Both the position numbers and the translations under genes were made by a program. Source: Clostridiales bacterium (GTDB lineage: Bacteria; Bacillota; Clostridia; Lachnospirales; Lachnospiraceae). From it: 6,035 nucleotides of DNA. The notes under the pieces are model-generated. The model searched no databases. It had not been told where the DNA came from and saw nothing but the letters and a program-made list of their open reading frames with translations. This document shows, piece after piece, positions 5,158-6,035 of the stretch. Each line of letters opens with the position of its first letter. The stretch's first letter is position 1. Where the stretch lies: NCBI GenBank assembly GCA_019423835.1, contig JAHZAR010000037.1, forward strand, positions 1 through 6,035, read 5' to 3'.

Positions 5158-6035
5158 ATGGCATTTATTGATTTAATGAAAGCAAAGGCAAAACAGGATA
5201 AACAGACGATTGTTTTACCTGAGAGCAAAGATAAAAGAACTCTGATTGCCGCTGCAAAGGTGCTTGAGGAGGGTACTGCAGACCTTATCATGGTTGGCAA
5301 GGAAGAGAAGATCATGGATGGTGCCGGATGGCTGGAAGTTGATTTAACCGGATTAAAGGTAGTTGATCCTGATACAGATCCAAAGTTTGACCACTATGCA
5401 GAAACTCTTTTTGAGCTGAGAAAGCACAAAGGAATGACAAAGGAGAAGGCTGAGGAGATTTTAAGAACAGACTACATCACATACGGCGTTATGATGGTGA
5501 AGGAAAAGGATGCCGACGGTCTGGTTGCAGGTGCATGCCACGCGACAGCGGATACCTTAAGACCTGCCCTGCAGATCTTAAAGACAGCTCCTGGCACAGA
5601 GCTTGTATCCGGCTTCTTTATCATGGATGTTCCGAACTGCGAGTACGGAGCAAACGGAACCTGCTTGGTTGCTGACTGCGGACTGAATCAGGATCCGAAC
5701 TCCGAGGAGCTGGCAGCCATTGCCGACTCCAGTGCGAAGAGTTTCCGCGCCCTGGTTGGCGAGAAGCCGGTTATTGCCATGCTGTCCCACTCCACAAAGG
5801 GAAGTGCAAAGCATGCCCTTGTTGACAAGGTAGTGAAGGCAGTTGAGATTGCCCATGAGAAGTACCCGCAGCTTGATCTGGACGGAGAGCTTCAGTTAGA
5901 CGCCGCTCTGGTACCGGAGGTTGCAAAGTCCAAGGCAAAGGGAAGCACCGTTGCAGGTCATGCAAACGTTCTGATTTTCCCGAATCTGGACTGCGGAAAC
6001 ATTGGCTACAAGCTGGTTCAGAGACTGGCCAAGGC
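5158..6035 (+). CDS. pta: Phosphate acetyltransferase Pta, N-terminal 292 residues (3' end outside window)
   Basis: Pta (EC 2.3.1.8) interconverts acetyl-CoA plus phosphate with acetyl phosphate plus CoA; with acetate kinase it forms the ATP-yielding acetate branch of fermentation. The ATG at 5158 is preceded by AAAGGGG (5141-5147), 10 bases away. The frame stays open to the right edge. Family blocks seen: TIVLPESKDKRTLIAA (17-32), DADGLVAGACHATADTLRPALQI (118-140), NCEYGANGTCLVADCGLNQDPN (160-181), VIAMLSHSTKGSAKHA (205-220), GSTVAGHANVLIFPNLDCGNIGYK (262-285). It is the short single-domain type, usually about 330 residues, without the DRTGG/N-terminal domains of enterobacterial Pta. The C-terminal (D)LSRG active-site block known from the Methanosarcina enzyme would lie just past the window. 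A-rich, plain codons suggest high expression. ackA commonly follows in Clostridia but is not visible. Phosphate butyryltransferase is a related family but fits less well. Confidence 0.95.
   Translation, partial: MAFIDLMKAKAKQDKQTIVLPESKDKRTLIAAAKVLEEGTADLIMVGKEEKIMDGAGWLEVDLTGLKVVDPDTDPKFDHYAETLFELRKHKGMTKEKAEEILRTDYITYGVMMVKEKDADGLVAGACHATADTLRPALQILKTAPGTELVSGFFIMDVPNCEYGANGTCLVADCGLNQDPNSEELAAIADSSAKSFRALVGEKPVIAMLSHSTKGSAKHALVDKVVKAVEIAHEKYPQLDLDGELQLDAALVPEVAKSKAKGSTVAGHANVLIFPNLDCGNIGYKLVQRLAK

Overview
The window looks like ordinary chromosomal DNA of a low-to-mid GC Gram-positive anaerobe of the Clostridia, most likely the Lachnospiraceae. This rests on strong GGAG-type ribosome binding sites, short intergenic gaps, and protein sequences that read as Clostridia or Firmicutes orthologues (YycJ-like MBL hydrolase, ACT + DUF711 pair, TmcAL, Pta). 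I see no rRNA, tRNA, CRISPR array, insertion sequence, prophage gene or other mobile element. The species assignment is inference.

Layout. Positions 1-454 (+) hold the C-terminal part of a YycJ/WalJ-like metallo-beta-lactamase-fold hydrolase cut by the window edge. After a 127-bp gap come two tightly linked genes: a 90-residue ACT-domain protein (582-854) and a 459-residue DUF711/UPF0210 'PFL family' protein (872-2251), separated by 17 bp. An 89-bp gap leads to a class I SAM-dependent methyltransferase (2341-3558, +). It converges on tmcAL (3586-4818, -), the tRNA(Met) cytidine acetate ligase, leaving only 27 bp and no recognisable terminator between the two stop codons. tmcAL diverges from pta (phosphate acetyltransferase, 5158 to beyond the right edge, +) across a 339-bp intergenic region.

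The most informative non-coding stretch is the tmcAL/pta intergenic region. It carries a good sigma-A-like promoter facing each way: TTTACG-17-TATAAT toward tmcAL and TTGTAT-17-TATAAT toward pta. It also holds two perfect palindromes in operator-like positions: ATACTAC-CT-GTAGTAT just downstream of the tmcAL start point, and TTGTATACAA over the pta -35. The pairing makes metabolic sense. Pta, with acetate kinase, produces acetate and ATP, and TmcAL uses acetate and ATP to make N4-acetylcytidine at the wobble position of elongator tRNA(Met).

The ACT + DUF711 module is widespread but its function is unknown to me. It is the most conserved gene pair of unknown role here. I found no convincing evidence of a wholly new system. 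The findings are modest leads, mostly about regulation and about one variant motif in TmcAL.
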